Below are positions 1 to 9,310 of a stretch of 64,000 bases of DNA, one piece after another. Positions within the stretch are counted from its first letter, which is position 1. Every line of letters starts with the position of its first letter. The stretch spans positions 62,001-126,000 of the forward strand of contig JAKSLH010000006.1 of assembly GCA_024401335.1 (NCBI GenBank), in the 5' to 3' direction. The translations under genes and the position numbers were made by a program. The notes under the pieces were generated by a model. That model was not told where the DNA came from and did no database searches. It was given only the letters and a program-made list of their open reading frames with translations. Origin of the DNA: Bacteroidales bacterium. GTDB taxonomy: Bacteria; Bacteroidota; Bacteroidia; Bacteroidales; Marinilabiliaceae.

Positions 1-2
1 TC

Positions 3-1451
3 CGTGATTGGACAGGTGAGACAATTGATATATGGGCAAACGAGTGGACAAATGGTCCTACAATGTCAGCCGCAGAAGGCGTGACACCATTTGAAGGCGA
101 CAATTGTTTGGCGCTCAAAGGACTCGGCAAAGGTTGGTATGGTGGTGCTTTTGTTGTCAATCAGAAGCTCGACTACGAGTATATAAATCGTTATACTTTC
201 CATTTGGCATACTATGCGTCTACTACATATCCTACCACAATAAAAGTGTTTGGAGCAGAGATTCAGTTGAAAGCAGACGAGGCAAACACATGGCAGGAAT
301 TTGAGTTCCCAATGTGGAAGTACAATTTGGATCTTGATGTGATGAGCAGCGCCACTCCATTATCTTTCAGCCAGGGAGCAGGTGAGCCAGTAGAGGCTCA
401 GGATGGTAAGATAATAGCCTTTGACGATGTATATTTCTATATACCAGAAGGATCAGGCGTGCCAGCAGTATCATGTTCATCAAATGTAATAATTGATACG
501 CGAAGCACAACAACAGGAAGCATCCGTATATCGGGCAGTAACCTTGGTGTAGGTGCTAAGTTGTCATTGGTAAGTTCAAATCCTAATTTCGAGCTTTCTA
601 CAACAAGCATCACAGCTATTGGCGGTAAGATTCAGCAAGATGTAACAGTAACCTATAAGGGAGGCGGCATTGAATATGCAACAGTTGTTGCCACATGTGG
701 TGACATTCAAAAGGTGATATCACTTTCGTCATTCTCTGATGTAGCATATTCATCATCATGCAACTTGGTAGAAGGCTTCACTGATGGTGGTAGATATTAT
801 GCCAATACTTGGAATTGGGTGCAGCTTACTGGTTCGACAACAACGATAAACGGTGACGGTGCAGAGTTCTACATGCCTTATGCTACAACAACTCAGTTCC
901 AGTCGCAGTTCTGGCTTAAGCCAACAAGCACATTGGCACTCGAGGCGGGTACTAAATACTCGGTAAAGGCAACTCTCGTGTCGGATAAGGATGCTACTCT
1001 CACGTTCAAGATTGTAGAGCATGCAGATAATGCACCAGCATTTCTTGAGAAGAAGGTCAATATGCGTGCAGGTGTAGCGACAGTAATCAACTACACAGGC
1101 ATAGCGATAGAAGGTCTGAACAATGAGAGCATCTTCTTCGATTTCGGTGGCAACCAGGCAGAAACTAAAGTGACAGTCTACAATGTAGAGGTAGGTCTTG
1201 CAGAATGCTATGGTGATAACATTAGTGTTGTAGAAGATACAGCAATAGAGGTTATAGAGAAGCAGAGCAATGCAAAGGTATATGCAAGTGGTCGCTTGAT
1301 CTTCATTGAGAATGCGGAAGGTGATGCGCAGGTATATGACATGCTAGGTCGTTGTATCTACAGCGGTTGTGAGTCGCAGATATCAGTAAACAATGGTGGT
1401 ATATATATCGTCAAGGTAGATGATATTGTCAAGAAGATAGTAATAAGATAA
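3..1451 (+). CDS. Secreted multidomain surface protein with T9SS sorting signal (5' end outside window)
   Basis: The reading frame is open to the left edge of the window, so the N-terminus and any signal peptide are missing; the first ATG at 63 is internal. The visible part looks all-beta. It has an N-terminal jelly-roll-like segment, a middle Ig-like segment (about 160-240 from position 63), and a second segment resembling CBM4/9 carbohydrate-binding folds (about 245-385). The last 70 residues hold a typical type A T9SS C-terminal signal, with the motifs 'VYDMLGR' and 'GIYIVKV' and a basic end 'KKIVIR'. I infer a surface or secreted glycan-binding protein; no catalytic motif is visible in this part. 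It is followed by a terminator, then a second T9SS-type gene. Confidence 0.7.
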   Translation, partial: RDWTGETIDIWANEWTNGPTMSAAEGVTPFEGDNCLALKGLGKGWYGGAFVVNQKLDYEYINRYTFHLAYYASTTYPTTIKVFGAEIQLKADEANTWQEFEFPMWKYNLDLDVMSSATPLSFSQGAGEPVEAQDGKIIAFDDVYFYIPEGSGVPAVSCSSNVIIDTRSTTTGSIRISGSNLGVGAKLSLVSSNPNFELSTTSITAIGGKIQQDVTVTYKGGGIEYATVVATCGDIQKVISLSSFSDVAYSSSCNLVEGFTDGGRYYANTWNWVQLTGSTTTINGDGAEFYMPYATTTQFQSQFWLKPTSTLALEAGTKYSVKATLVSDKDATLTFKIVEHADNAPAFLEKKVNMRAGVATVINYTGIAIEGLNNESIFFDFGGNQAETKVTVYNVEVGLAECYGDNISVVEDTAIEVIEKQSNAKVYASGRLIFIENAEGDAQVYDMLGRCIYSGCESQISVNNGGIYIVKVDDIVKKIVIR

Positions 1452-1460
1452 ATTAGTATA

Positions 1461-1501
1461 GAAGGTGCATGTCGGTTAACCATTGATATGCGCCTTCTTT
1501 T
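1461..1501 (+). terminator. Rho-independent terminator
   Basis: A 10-bp stem (1461-1470 with 1488-1497, one G-T pair) is followed by a short T run. It ends the upstream surface-protein gene. Confidence 0.6.
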
Positions 1502-1531
1502 AGAATAACAAACCTTATAATTAATTGAAAT

Positions 1532-2917
1532 ATGAAAAAGAGTTTACTAATGTTGGTTGCATCAACAATGATGTCAACAATGGCTTGGGCCGAGACTTAC
1601 GATAAGACAGAGCTTACAAGTGGCGACAAGACTATTGCACTCTCATGCCTTACAGATGGCAATGGAAATTATCAGATGATAATTGAAGGAGAAGGCCTTA
1701 CTGGTCTTGGTGGATCGTTTGCCTTTAAAGATGGTGTAGGTGGATATGATGTCCGTAGCAATATGACAGTAAGTAGTGACAACACTTCAATTGTATGCAA
1801 CTGGACTTCTACATCAAACACATATCTTCATACTCCACTTTATGTTATGATGCCTGGTGAGGTTAATTTCGGTGAGTTATCTATAGACTGGAAGACAGTT
1901 GACGAGTTGGCAGGTGTTGGCGCTGGTTCTGGTTCAGGTTCTGAGGTAGAGACACCTCAACCAGAAGCACCTCAAAGTTCTACAACAGGCAATATCAGAC
2001 ATTTCGCTTCTGCGACAATGCCACTTCGTGGTATATATACAATTACAGCTGACGCATCAGGCATTACTTATACTGTAACAGGTGAAGAAGCTATTAATTT
2101 CGCAGAGATACAATTTGTTACTGGAGGCGGTGTCGGAATGACAATTTCTGAGGATAAGAAGACTGCAACTTATAAGCAAACAGGAGTAACAGCAGGCGCG
2201 GATGTATATTTCCGTTTCTTGATTAATGTTGGTGACATGGCAGGTAATGAGATGACTGCTGAGACTCTATCGAAGACAGATGCCAATATCTTCTACTACA
2301 AGTATGAGGTAGAATCTACACCTGGTGAAGGAGAAGGTGGTAGCGAAGAGACACCTGAGACTCCAGCACGTGTAAGCCAGTTGACAGGCGACATCAAGCA
2401 TTTTGCACCAGACAATGCAACAGTTCGTGCAACATATAAGATTACAGCAGATGCAAGCGGTAATGTGACATTTACTGTATATGCTAATTCTGTTGATTTT
2501 GCAGAGATACAGGTTCTTGACAAGGGCAATTATGCAATGACAGCTGCTTCTGACAAGAGTTATGCATCATATACATTTAGCGATATAGATGTAAATACAG
2601 CTCTATACTTCCGCTTCTTGGTACGCGTTGATGATATGCCAGGTAATGAGATGACTGCAGAAACTTTGTCAACAACAGACGCAAAGGTATTCTACTATGT
2701 ATATGAGGGTGCTACACCTGCAGAAGGTGGTGAAGGTGAAGGCGACACTCCAACAGCTATCGGCATGGTTACTACAAGCGGTGTAGCTACAGTCTATGAC
2801 ATCACCGGTAAGATCGTTAAGAAGAACGTTGATGCTAAGAGCGCACTCAATGGCCTCAGCCGTGGTACATATATCGTAAAGACAGCCAACAGCACAAAGA
2901 AGGCTGTAGTTCGCTAA
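1532..2917 (+). CDS. Exported protein with two tandem ~105-residue repeats and T9SS sorting signal
   Basis: The 461-residue product starts with a clear Sec signal peptide ending in 'TMAWA'. An N-terminal segment (about 20-125) leads into a Gly/Ser/Glu/Pro linker. Then come two homologous modules, about 150-262 and 283-392. Both begin 'TG(N/D)I(R/K)HF' and both end with a near-identical stretch around 'GNEMTAETLS', followed by an aromatic 'FYY.YE' strand. An acidic Gly linker separates the second module from the C-terminal T9SS signal ('VYDITGKIVKK', 'GTYIVKT', final 'KKAVVR'). I do not recognise the repeated module; binding of surface glycan is only a guess. A strong terminator follows. Confidence 0.7.
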   Translation: MKKSLLMLVASTMMSTMAWAETYDKTELTSGDKTIALSCLTDGNGNYQMIIEGEGLTGLGGSFAFKDGVGGYDVRSNMTVSSDNTSIVCNWTSTSNTYLHTPLYVMMPGEVNFGELSIDWKTVDELAGVGAGSGSGSEVETPQPEAPQSSTTGNIRHFASATMPLRGIYTITADASGITYTVTGEEAINFAEIQFVTGGGVGMTISEDKKTATYKQTGVTAGADVYFRFLINVGDMAGNEMTAETLSKTDANIFYYKYEVESTPGEGEGGSEETPETPARVSQLTGDIKHFAPDNATVRATYKITADASGNVTFTVYANSVDFAEIQVLDKGNYAMTAASDKSYASYTFSDIDVNTALYFRFLVRVDDMPGNEMTAETLSTTDAKVFYYVYEGATPAEGGEGEGDTPTAIGMVTTSGVATVYDITGKIVKKNVDAKSALNGLSRGTYIVKTANSTKKAVVR

Positions 2918-2957
2918 ACTAGCCTACGTAATACAAACACATCTTTGAAAAATAGAG

Positions 2958-2997
2958 ACAGGCTGAACCTTAAATAGGTTCAGCCTGTTGTTTTTTT
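2958..2997 (+). terminator. Strong rho-independent terminator
   Basis: A perfect 12-bp stem (2958-2969 with 2977-2988) with a 7-nt loop is followed by a run of seven T. It ends the plus-strand surface-protein gene before the convergent GH9 gene. Confidence 0.85.
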
Positions 2998-3052
2998 GTA
3001 CTGATTATGTTAGGAGAATGAGATGATATAGTAGTGGTGATTTATTATCAAC

Positions 3053-3087
3053 AAAAAAGCCGTTAGCCCCAATCTGTAGCTAACGGC
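3053..3087 (-). terminator. Rho-independent terminator of the GH9 gene
   Basis: A 9-bp perfect stem (3059-3067 with 3079-3087) is followed on the minus strand by six T (A run 3053-3058). It lies 22 nt past the GH9 stop codon. Confidence 0.8.
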
Positions 3088-3109
3088 AAATGATATATAC
3101 ACGAACAAG

Positions 3110-5662
3110 TTATTTAACAGCGTTTTTGAATGCAGAGCCGAATATTACGTAGTTAGTGTTACCCGCGATAGTACCCTCGTTCTGTCCCCACAGGAATGGC
3201 CAATCGTCGTAGTTCTCGAAGTGGTCGGGGTGACGGAAGAGAAGGCCTGGAGCCATGTTGCCAGGGATGAACGAGAAGTCGGCTCTGTTGTTGCCATAGA
3301 AGACAGCCTTTGGTCGTGCAGCACCTATAGCGGCAACGAGTGAGTAGTTGTGGTATTGGTGACAACCGAAGAGCCAGTTGGCTGCTTTATAGGTGTCGTC
3401 TTTCACAACGATATCAGGGTAGTATTTATTGGCAAAGCAAACTGTTGTTCCAAAGCTTACAACAGCCGTACTGCCAGCCCAGTTGCCCAGTCCTACAGGA
3501 ATGCCATAAGGGTTGTCCTTCTCAAGGCTGTCGATATACTCCTTATATTTGATGACGTAAGGTCTGAGCTTCTCCTTGTATTCATCGTTCATATATGGAA
3601 TAGCATCGAGTGCGGTCTGAATAGTGTAGCTCACGTTGTTGTCGAGAGCGTTCCATATCTGCGACATGAACTTGTCAAGATACTGCGTTTCGTGAGTAGC
3701 GCCATACAGTTGCAGATTGGCAGCCATATCGCCATAGCCTTTAAGTGACAGGCTATCATGTTCTCCGCTTAAGAATTTGTCGCTGTTGTATGAAGTTATC
3801 AGCTCGTTAGCCTCCTTCATGAGTCTCTTCGACTGCACAAGCGCTCTGTTGGCCAATTTGTCGTTATAGCCTTCAAGAGCTCTGCTGGCAGCGGCAAACA
3901 TTGTCGCAGCGCGGAAGTCGAGCATCGGGTTGCGTGTAGTGAAAGCCCACAGGTCATCAGGTGTGCCACTACGTTTGCCGTCGGCCGATACCTCGTATGG
4001 TTTGAGACTAGGGTCGTAATGATAGCCATCAGTAAGAGATGCTGCGTCACCGAGATGATGATAGTTGTCGAGAACAGAGTTGGAGAGAGTAGAAGCCATG
4101 TGACCAATCTGTTCAGCTTGAGCAACCAGGTTTAGAGTGCCATGTTCTATGAACTGAAGCATGTCGGGAGTGCCGTCAGGACGGTGAAGGTCAACATAGC
4201 GCTGTTTCTGGTCAATAAAAGTCTCGTCTCTCCCGCTGCGGAAGAGTTCCCATGTACGTACAAAATTCTGCACTACACTTATGTTTGAACCTGTCTCTAT
4301 GTCAAAGTCACCTGCATCGAAGAAGCCACCGACATTGAGCCCAGGAATAAGTTCATAAGGCTTATACTTAGTGTCTGTTGTAGGACCCTGGAAGTGCAAA
4401 TCGAAGTGGTCGCTAGGAGGAGCCTGTAGATAACCCTCTTTGAAAGGTTCACCATGCCAGATGCGATAACCCTCGTTTACAGTCATGTGATTCATGTGGA
4501 TAGGAATCCATACATCGGTAGTGGCGTCGGTTATCTTGTCGTAAACATGGTCATTGATGATAAAATTGTTGGTCTTTGTGTCGCCATACTGAATGTAGTA
4601 GATACCCTCTTTGTCGAGCTTAGAGAAGTCGAACTTCACATAGTTGTATTTGTAGTACATGCCCCATATGTCGATCTTGCCGGTAAATACATTCTCTACG
4701 CTGCCATCAGTATTCACTCTATACACGTCGGCAGTGCTTCTGACAACGTCGTTCTTGTCGAGCTCTATGACTGCCACCTTAGGCTGTGAAGGCTGGTAGC
4801 CAACCTGCGAAAAGCCGATGTTTGGTTCACGTATCCATCCCTCTATGGCATGAGGCTCAACAGTCCAAGTCACCACCTTGCCGGTCTTTCCTGCAGGCAG
4901 CTCACTTCTGAGCACATACCAACCGTTTTGAGCAATCATGCGACCATCGTAGAGGTTGAGTTCAGCATCATCCGATGTCACCTTTATCATACGGTCAGGC
5001 GCGTCCATTGCTACAACCAGTTCATGACCTTTCTCCATAGGCAGAGGATCGACAAAACGGTCAGTGCCACGGTCATCGTAGGTCTTGAAGCCCTTGAACT
5101 GCTTAGGTTTCTCTGAGTTTGGTCGAGTTACAGTTTCGCTTGCCGCATAACGAGGGAAGCGGTTGAGGCGACCATCCATCATGAAGGTCTTCTGCCAGTA
5201 CTGTGATGGGAGGAATTCGATGTTGAGACCGGCAGTGCCTTCAAGTTCTGCGGGAACAGGCTTGTCGAGTATCACAGATATCTCTACAGCGTTGCCTTTA
5301 CCAGTTACCACGATGCGGCTGTCGAAGTCATATTCATCATATCTCAGTCCGACAGTAATGGAATTGTCTTCAGTATTGACCTCTCTGCTAGTTGTCTTAG
5401 GCACGAGGTCCCACTGCTCTGGTGTGTTGTTGAGTCTAACAGCACCGCCCTGTACTGTTCTCACGCCATGATGGATGATCTCTATGCCAGAGTTCTTCTC
5501 ATCGTTGAAGCCACCGTTGAAATTGTTGCAGTAAACGAGGACGTTGACGCCCTGTTTCTCGAAATACTCAAGCTCATTCAGTTTCAGGTCCTGATTGAGC
5601 GATTTGTTGCCGCATGCCGTAAAGGCAAGGACCGTTACTACATAGAGGATATTCTTCTTCAT
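3110..5662 (-). CDS. Glycoside hydrolase family 9 lipoprotein (endoglucanase-like)
   Basis: GH9 enzymes are inverting beta-glucanases. The start at 5662 (850 residues) is chosen over an upstream in-frame ATG at 5737 because a -7 promoter box covers that codon and because residue 1 here opens a lipoprotein signal with Cys17 ('AFTAC'). An N-terminal beta region of about 270 residues precedes a CelD-type Ig-like domain (from about 275, 'FSQVGY'). The (alpha/alpha)6 catalytic domain contains the nucleophile-activating motif 'DAGDF' (D449, D452). It also has a full GH9 signature near the C-terminus with the acid Glu at 829 ('NEGTIAGNT'). The lipid anchor suggests action at the cell envelope on beta-glucan or xyloglucan fragments. 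A divergent paralogue lies at 45604-48123. Confidence 0.85.
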   Translation of the reverse strand: MKKNILYVVTVLAFTACGNKSLNQDLKLNELEYFEKQGVNVLVYCNNFNGGFNDEKNSGIEIIHHGVRTVQGGAVRLNNTPEQWDLVPKTTSREVNTEDNSITVGLRYDEYDFDSRIVVTGKGNAVEISVILDKPVPAELEGTAGLNIEFLPSQYWQKTFMMDGRLNRFPRYAASETVTRPNSEKPKQFKGFKTYDDRGTDRFVDPLPMEKGHELVVAMDAPDRMIKVTSDDAELNLYDGRMIAQNGWYVLRSELPAGKTGKVVTWTVEPHAIEGWIREPNIGFSQVGYQPSQPKVAVIELDKNDVVRSTADVYRVNTDGSVENVFTGKIDIWGMYYKYNYVKFDFSKLDKEGIYYIQYGDTKTNNFIINDHVYDKITDATTDVWIPIHMNHMTVNEGYRIWHGEPFKEGYLQAPPSDHFDLHFQGPTTDTKYKPYELIPGLNVGGFFDAGDFDIETGSNISVVQNFVRTWELFRSGRDETFIDQKQRYVDLHRPDGTPDMLQFIEHGTLNLVAQAEQIGHMASTLSNSVLDNYHHLGDAASLTDGYHYDPSLKPYEVSADGKRSGTPDDLWAFTTRNPMLDFRAATMFAAASRALEGYNDKLANRALVQSKRLMKEANELITSYNSDKFLSGEHDSLSLKGYGDMAANLQLYGATHETQYLDKFMSQIWNALDNNVSYTIQTALDAIPYMNDEYKEKLRPYVIKYKEYIDSLEKDNPYGIPVGLGNWAGSTAVVSFGTTVCFANKYYPDIVVKDDTYKAANWLFGCHQYHNYSLVAAIGAARPKAVFYGNNRADFSFIPGNMAPGLLFRHPDHFENYDDWPFLWGQNEGTIAGNTNYVIFGSAFKNAVK

Positions 5663-5734
5663 GTGTAGATCTTTTTCGTTTGTTATTGTAGATTTATACT
5701 CGCTTCTTTGTTCGATATGCGAATTGTAATGATA

Positions 5735-5742
5735 CAAAAGTA
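5735..5742 (-). promoter_or_regulatory. Predicted Bacteroidetes -7 box for GH9
   Basis: TACTTTTG on the minus strand matches the Bacteroidetes sigma consensus TAnnTTTG. It lies about 73 nt before the chosen GH9 start and overlaps the rejected ATG at 5737. A clear -33 element is not evident. Confidence 0.5.
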
Positions 5743-5807
5743 AAAAATGTATCGGATCTACAACATAAAAAAAGATGCAAGCGACATAGAAAAAGAAACA
5801 AAAAGCT

Positions 5808-7268
5808 CTATTTCACCTGTATCTTGTTGCTAGAGGACAGTTTTGATGATATCGACTTCTGGTCGGTTACTACTTTGCCTGTTGCGAAATCAGGAGTGTT
5901 GTATGAATTGAACAAGCGGGAATAATACTCTTTAGGATTCCTCTGTGGAAGCATGAAAGGCTTGCTGCACACACCGTTTTCGTCACAATGAGCTATGTAT
6001 AGTCTTGTGAACAGACCGTCGTCGCGTCGAGAGGAGAATACGAACCATCGGGAGTTGTTGCTCCAGTTGTGGAAACTCTCAGTGTCATCGGAGTTCACAT
6101 TGTCGATGCGGCATAACTTGTTGTCGGACAAACGAAGAAGCCACAGGTCGGCCTCTTTGTGCCATATAGGGAATGTGCCGTAATCGCAAGCAGTGAACAT
6201 GATGAAACGTCCGTCGGGCGACGTGCGTGGCAGGGCTATGCTAAGATGCTGGTCCCTAAGGTCGACGATGGTGTCGATACGATTGCCAAATGTTTGTGTC
6301 TCAGCGTCAAAGTCGATAGAACACAGGATGTAATGCATGTCGGTTACCTCAATGCTTTGGCTGGCGTAGTCTTCGCTACAATAGTATATTTTCTTGCCAT
6401 CGGCAGAGAAAGACGGGAATGTTTCGAATATGGTGTCTGTCTTGTTGATGAGGTCAGAAGTGATGATATTGTGATTTTCGGTGTCATATACCACAACATC
6501 CGATTCAAGGTCGAGCACCTCTATTCGTTTGTCTTTTATCATGTTGAATGTCTGTCGGGTGCTGTTCGACGAACAAGCCACAAAGCGTCCGTCAGGATGC
6601 CATGAAGGATATACCAGGGAGCCGATGATCTTATCACATTTAGTGTTCACGACCTCTGTCTTGCCGTTGCTGCGAACTACGGTGCCACCATTGTCGCCTC
6701 TTACATGAAACATGAACTGCTCGTTACTGCCTCGGTTGGCGGTGTGGCAGTTGACGCATGACCCAACAAGTTCACTGCTGACGAATATGTCTGTCTCATC
6801 GAAGTTGCTCAGGTTTCGTTCATATAGTCCCATCATGTTAAATACCCTATATCCTGGCTCAATACGTCGGTATGTAAGGCCATAGGCGTCGAGTGAGTCG
6901 TTGCTTACATGGATATAGAATGGCACGAAAGAGAGCCACTGTTTCTTTATCTTGGCTCTTACCTCTACCTTGAGCGAGTCACCCTTGGCCTTTTGGGTCA
7001 GCGCATGCCAGTCGTCAATGTCGAAGTCGGTAGCTAAGCCCTGAGAGTTTATAGATGTGCCGTCGGCTGAACTTACGATGACATCGACGAGCGAGAAAGA
7101 GTTGCTGGCCATGCTGAAGTTGAGCGGAGCAATGCCGGCTGGAATCTCTACACCGATATAGTCGGGATAGATCTCAGGTGTTGTTCCTATCTCCTGTATG
7201 TTGTGAGGCTTCTCGCTGCATGCGATAGCCAGGAATGATGTCAAAAGGGCAAAGAGATGCTTGTTCAT
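5808..7268 (-). CDS. PD40/TolB-type beta-propeller lipoprotein with a heme c motif
   Basis: The 486-residue product has a lipoprotein signal (Cys17, 'LAIACSEK'), then a region of about 150 residues that I cannot assign. A single CxxCH heme c motif follows at C171-C174-H175 ('CVNCH'), just before a beta-propeller of WD40-like PD40 repeats. These are marked by 'YPSWHPDGRF', 'FPSFSADGKKIYY' and 'TSPDGRFIMF' and run to about 440. A heme attached to a TolB-like propeller suggests a periplasmic redox or sensing protein rather than a Tol component. The upstream gene (DUF6057) ends 12 nt before this start, so the two are co-transcribed. Heme attachment is inferred from the motif. Substrate and partner are unknown. 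Confidence 0.65.
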   Translation of the reverse strand: MNKHLFALLTSFLAIACSEKPHNIQEIGTTPEIYPDYIGVEIPAGIAPLNFSMASNSFSLVDVIVSSADGTSINSQGLATDFDIDDWHALTQKAKGDSLKVEVRAKIKKQWLSFVPFYIHVSNDSLDAYGLTYRRIEPGYRVFNMMGLYERNLSNFDETDIFVSSELVGSCVNCHTANRGSNEQFMFHVRGDNGGTVVRSNGKTEVVNTKCDKIIGSLVYPSWHPDGRFVACSSNSTRQTFNMIKDKRIEVLDLESDVVVYDTENHNIITSDLINKTDTIFETFPSFSADGKKIYYCSEDYASQSIEVTDMHYILCSIDFDAETQTFGNRIDTIVDLRDQHLSIALPRTSPDGRFIMFTACDYGTFPIWHKEADLWLLRLSDNKLCRIDNVNSDDTESFHNWSNNSRWFVFSSRRDDGLFTRLYIAHCDENGVCSKPFMLPQRNPKEYYSRLFNSYNTPDFATGKVVTDQKSISSKLSSSNKIQVK

Positions 7269-7280
7269 GGATTCTTTATA

Positions 7281-9050
7281 TTAGTGATTCAACATATAAC
7301 CCATGACAGTCTTTGAGAGAGGAGGGTTTTTGAGGCGTTGATCGTTCTTGTTGTTAGTGTAGATGTTGGCAAATGTCCTGTAGTTTTGGATCACATCAGG
7401 AGAGAGGTTCCAAGGCATGTTGTCGAATGAGTCGTGAGTTCTTCTCCATTCATAAGCAAGGGCCTCTTGATATACCCTAGGGAAATGAGTATATGATGCT
7501 TTCTTGACGTTTCTAGCAAATGATGAAGCAAAGACATCTGTCTTGCCGCTCAATATCTGATAGCATAGAGCATAGTCGAGAGCGAGGACGTTGCTGTTGT
7601 TCTGGTCAAAGTGATGCCCGGCAATCTGGTCGGCTATGTTGTCGTTGTAGTTGAAATCCTCCTGGGTTCTTAACCTGCGCATCACACCATAGAACGGATG
7701 TGCGTTGATGATGTCTTCATAGCCAAGCAGTTTCTCGTTTTCGATAGCCCACTTACGATAGGTATATGTCTTTTTGAGAATATTGATGTATTTCCTTGCA
7801 ACCTTATAGTCGCCGTTGATGATGCACATCTCGGCAAGGCGCATGGTGAAACGGCCACTCATCACGTCGGTCATTATGTTTTCTTGAGCCTCAAAGAAGG
7901 TGCGTTGAGCAATGTTGACCATACCGATGCGCAAATATATCTCTCCTGCGAGGGCTATTGTCACATTGTCGTTAGGGAAAGGAGGTATCAGTCCGTCAGG
8001 ACCATGTTGCTCAAACTCAAACAGGCGGTCAGATAGCTGTCCCGTTACCGCAAGGGCAAGATTGAGTGACAAGGCTTCAAATACCGATCCGTTTTGATGT
8101 TGTGAGGCTTTGTCTATTATCTTGTCCCATTTTTCTGTTCTTACCAGATAGTCATAGTGTATGAGCTGATTGCCTAGTTTGTTGTATGCTTTATACAAGG
8201 CATAAGGCGCTATCAATACGATAACGGCCATCTCGATGAGGAAAATACGCGAAAACTGACTCTTGCGAAGCATATCGACCTTGGCGATGATGAATGGAAT
8301 AAACGTTATCAAGGCAAGCACCAGGATGTTCATCCATCCAATGAAGTATTTCACACGATAGAAGTAAAGGCCGGTTGCTATGCGCCAAAGTTCGTACGAC
8401 GACAGACGGTAGGTTACAATCACTATGATGGCTGTTAAAACTGTCATGCCTGCCAATAAGATGCATGAGCGACGCCAGTTGCCGTTGCGCATGAAATGTA
8501 TTAACACGGCAGATGTTGCGAAAAGGTAGGCACCTATGGAGATGGTGACGAAGAGCAGGAGTGTCCCGATGGCTGTAGTGACTATCAGCGCTTTTTCGCC
8601 TTTTATTCTTGCCAAGGCGGCTACTGCCGCTAATGCTATCGTTACGCTGACTACGTATGATATCATCACATTGCCGTCGCTCATGTGAAGCCACATTATG
8701 ATGGCTGGCAGAAAACTAAGCGGGTAGTGGCGGTCTTGGGCTCCCATTGTCTTGGCTATGCTCCACGTAAATTGCTGGATGGCAACATAGAGTAGGGCGA
8801 TAATAGCAGCTCCAAGCCACATGGAGGTGAAGAACTGGGTGAGGAAATCTCCAAGAAATATAGCTAGTCCCCCGAAGGTGAAGAGACGTTCGAATATGAA
8901 TTCTTTATCAAAGATAAAAAGGAGAAACTCTTCGTGAAATGACATCAAAGAATATTGCCACAATCTCCAGAAGAGCAGTGCTGCAATGGCAAAAAGCGAT
9001 GTCGAAAGCCATTTGTAGGCAGATGGTTGTGATATGTTCATTTTGTTCAT
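7281..9050 (-). CDS. DUF6057-type polytopic membrane protein with helical C-terminal domain
   Basis: The 589-residue product has about eight to ten hydrophobic membrane segments in residues 15-290. A soluble C-terminal half of about 300 residues (from 'YDYLVRTEKWDKI') is helix-rich and resembles TPR-type solenoids. I recognise it as the DUF6057 family found in Bacteroidetes, which has no known function. Start choice between 9050 (ATG) and a second ATG three codons later is open. The downstream lipoprotein with the heme motif starts 12 nt after this stop, which points to a two-gene membrane/periplasm system. No transport or catalytic motif is visible. Confidence 0.65.
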   Translation of the reverse strand: MNKMNISQPSAYKWLSTSLFAIAALLFWRLWQYSLMSFHEEFLLFIFDKEFIFERLFTFGGLAIFLGDFLTQFFTSMWLGAAIIALLYVAIQQFTWSIAKTMGAQDRHYPLSFLPAIIMWLHMSDGNVMISYVVSVTIALAAVAALARIKGEKALIVTTAIGTLLLFVTISIGAYLFATSAVLIHFMRNGNWRRSCILLAGMTVLTAIIVIVTYRLSSYELWRIATGLYFYRVKYFIGWMNILVLALITFIPFIIAKVDMLRKSQFSRIFLIEMAVIVLIAPYALYKAYNKLGNQLIHYDYLVRTEKWDKIIDKASQHQNGSVFEALSLNLALAVTGQLSDRLFEFEQHGPDGLIPPFPNDNVTIALAGEIYLRIGMVNIAQRTFFEAQENIMTDVMSGRFTMRLAEMCIINGDYKVARKYINILKKTYTYRKWAIENEKLLGYEDIINAHPFYGVMRRLRTQEDFNYNDNIADQIAGHHFDQNNSNVLALDYALCYQILSGKTDVFASSFARNVKKASYTHFPRVYQEALAYEWRRTHDSFDNMPWNLSPDVIQNYRTFANIYTNNKNDQRLKNPPLSKTVMGYMLNH

Positions 9051-9111
9051 GCTTTATTGGCTGTATGACAGCCTGTCGTTGCCTGTGTAGATCTTTCTCA
9101 TTCAGGCTCGG

Positions 9112-9119
9112 CAAAGATA
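9112..9119 (-). promoter_or_regulatory. Predicted -7 box for the DUF6057/propeller unit
   Basis: TATCTTTG on the minus strand matches TAnnTTTG, about 62 nt upstream of the DUF6057 start. A second partial match, TACTTTTG, lies at 9131-9138. No good -33 element is seen for either. Confidence 0.4.
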
Positions 9120-9256
9120 AGTAAAACGTTCAAAAGTAAAACGATACATTGGTCATAACATGCAAATTATATTAGTAATAAAATATGCAATAATATGGTA
9201 AGGGTGGCTCCTGACTTGTTTGAATGACGCGTTTTGAGAAGTGAATTACATGGCTG

Positions 9257-9289
9257 TTTGTGATAAGTTGATAAAAAAGGCTATCTTCG
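9257..9289 (+). promoter_or_regulatory. Predicted promoter of the GH43 operon
   Basis: TTTG (9257-9260), a 21-nt spacer and TATCTTCG (9282-9289, one change from TAnnTTTG) lie 21 nt before the first GH43 start codon. Confidence 0.5.
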
Positions 9290-9310
9290 CGAAAACATAA
9301 ATAGAATATC

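Noticed and set aside
5663-5737. N-terminal extension of the GH9 lipoprotein
   Set aside because: It would place the start under the predicted -7 box and bury the lipoprotein signal.
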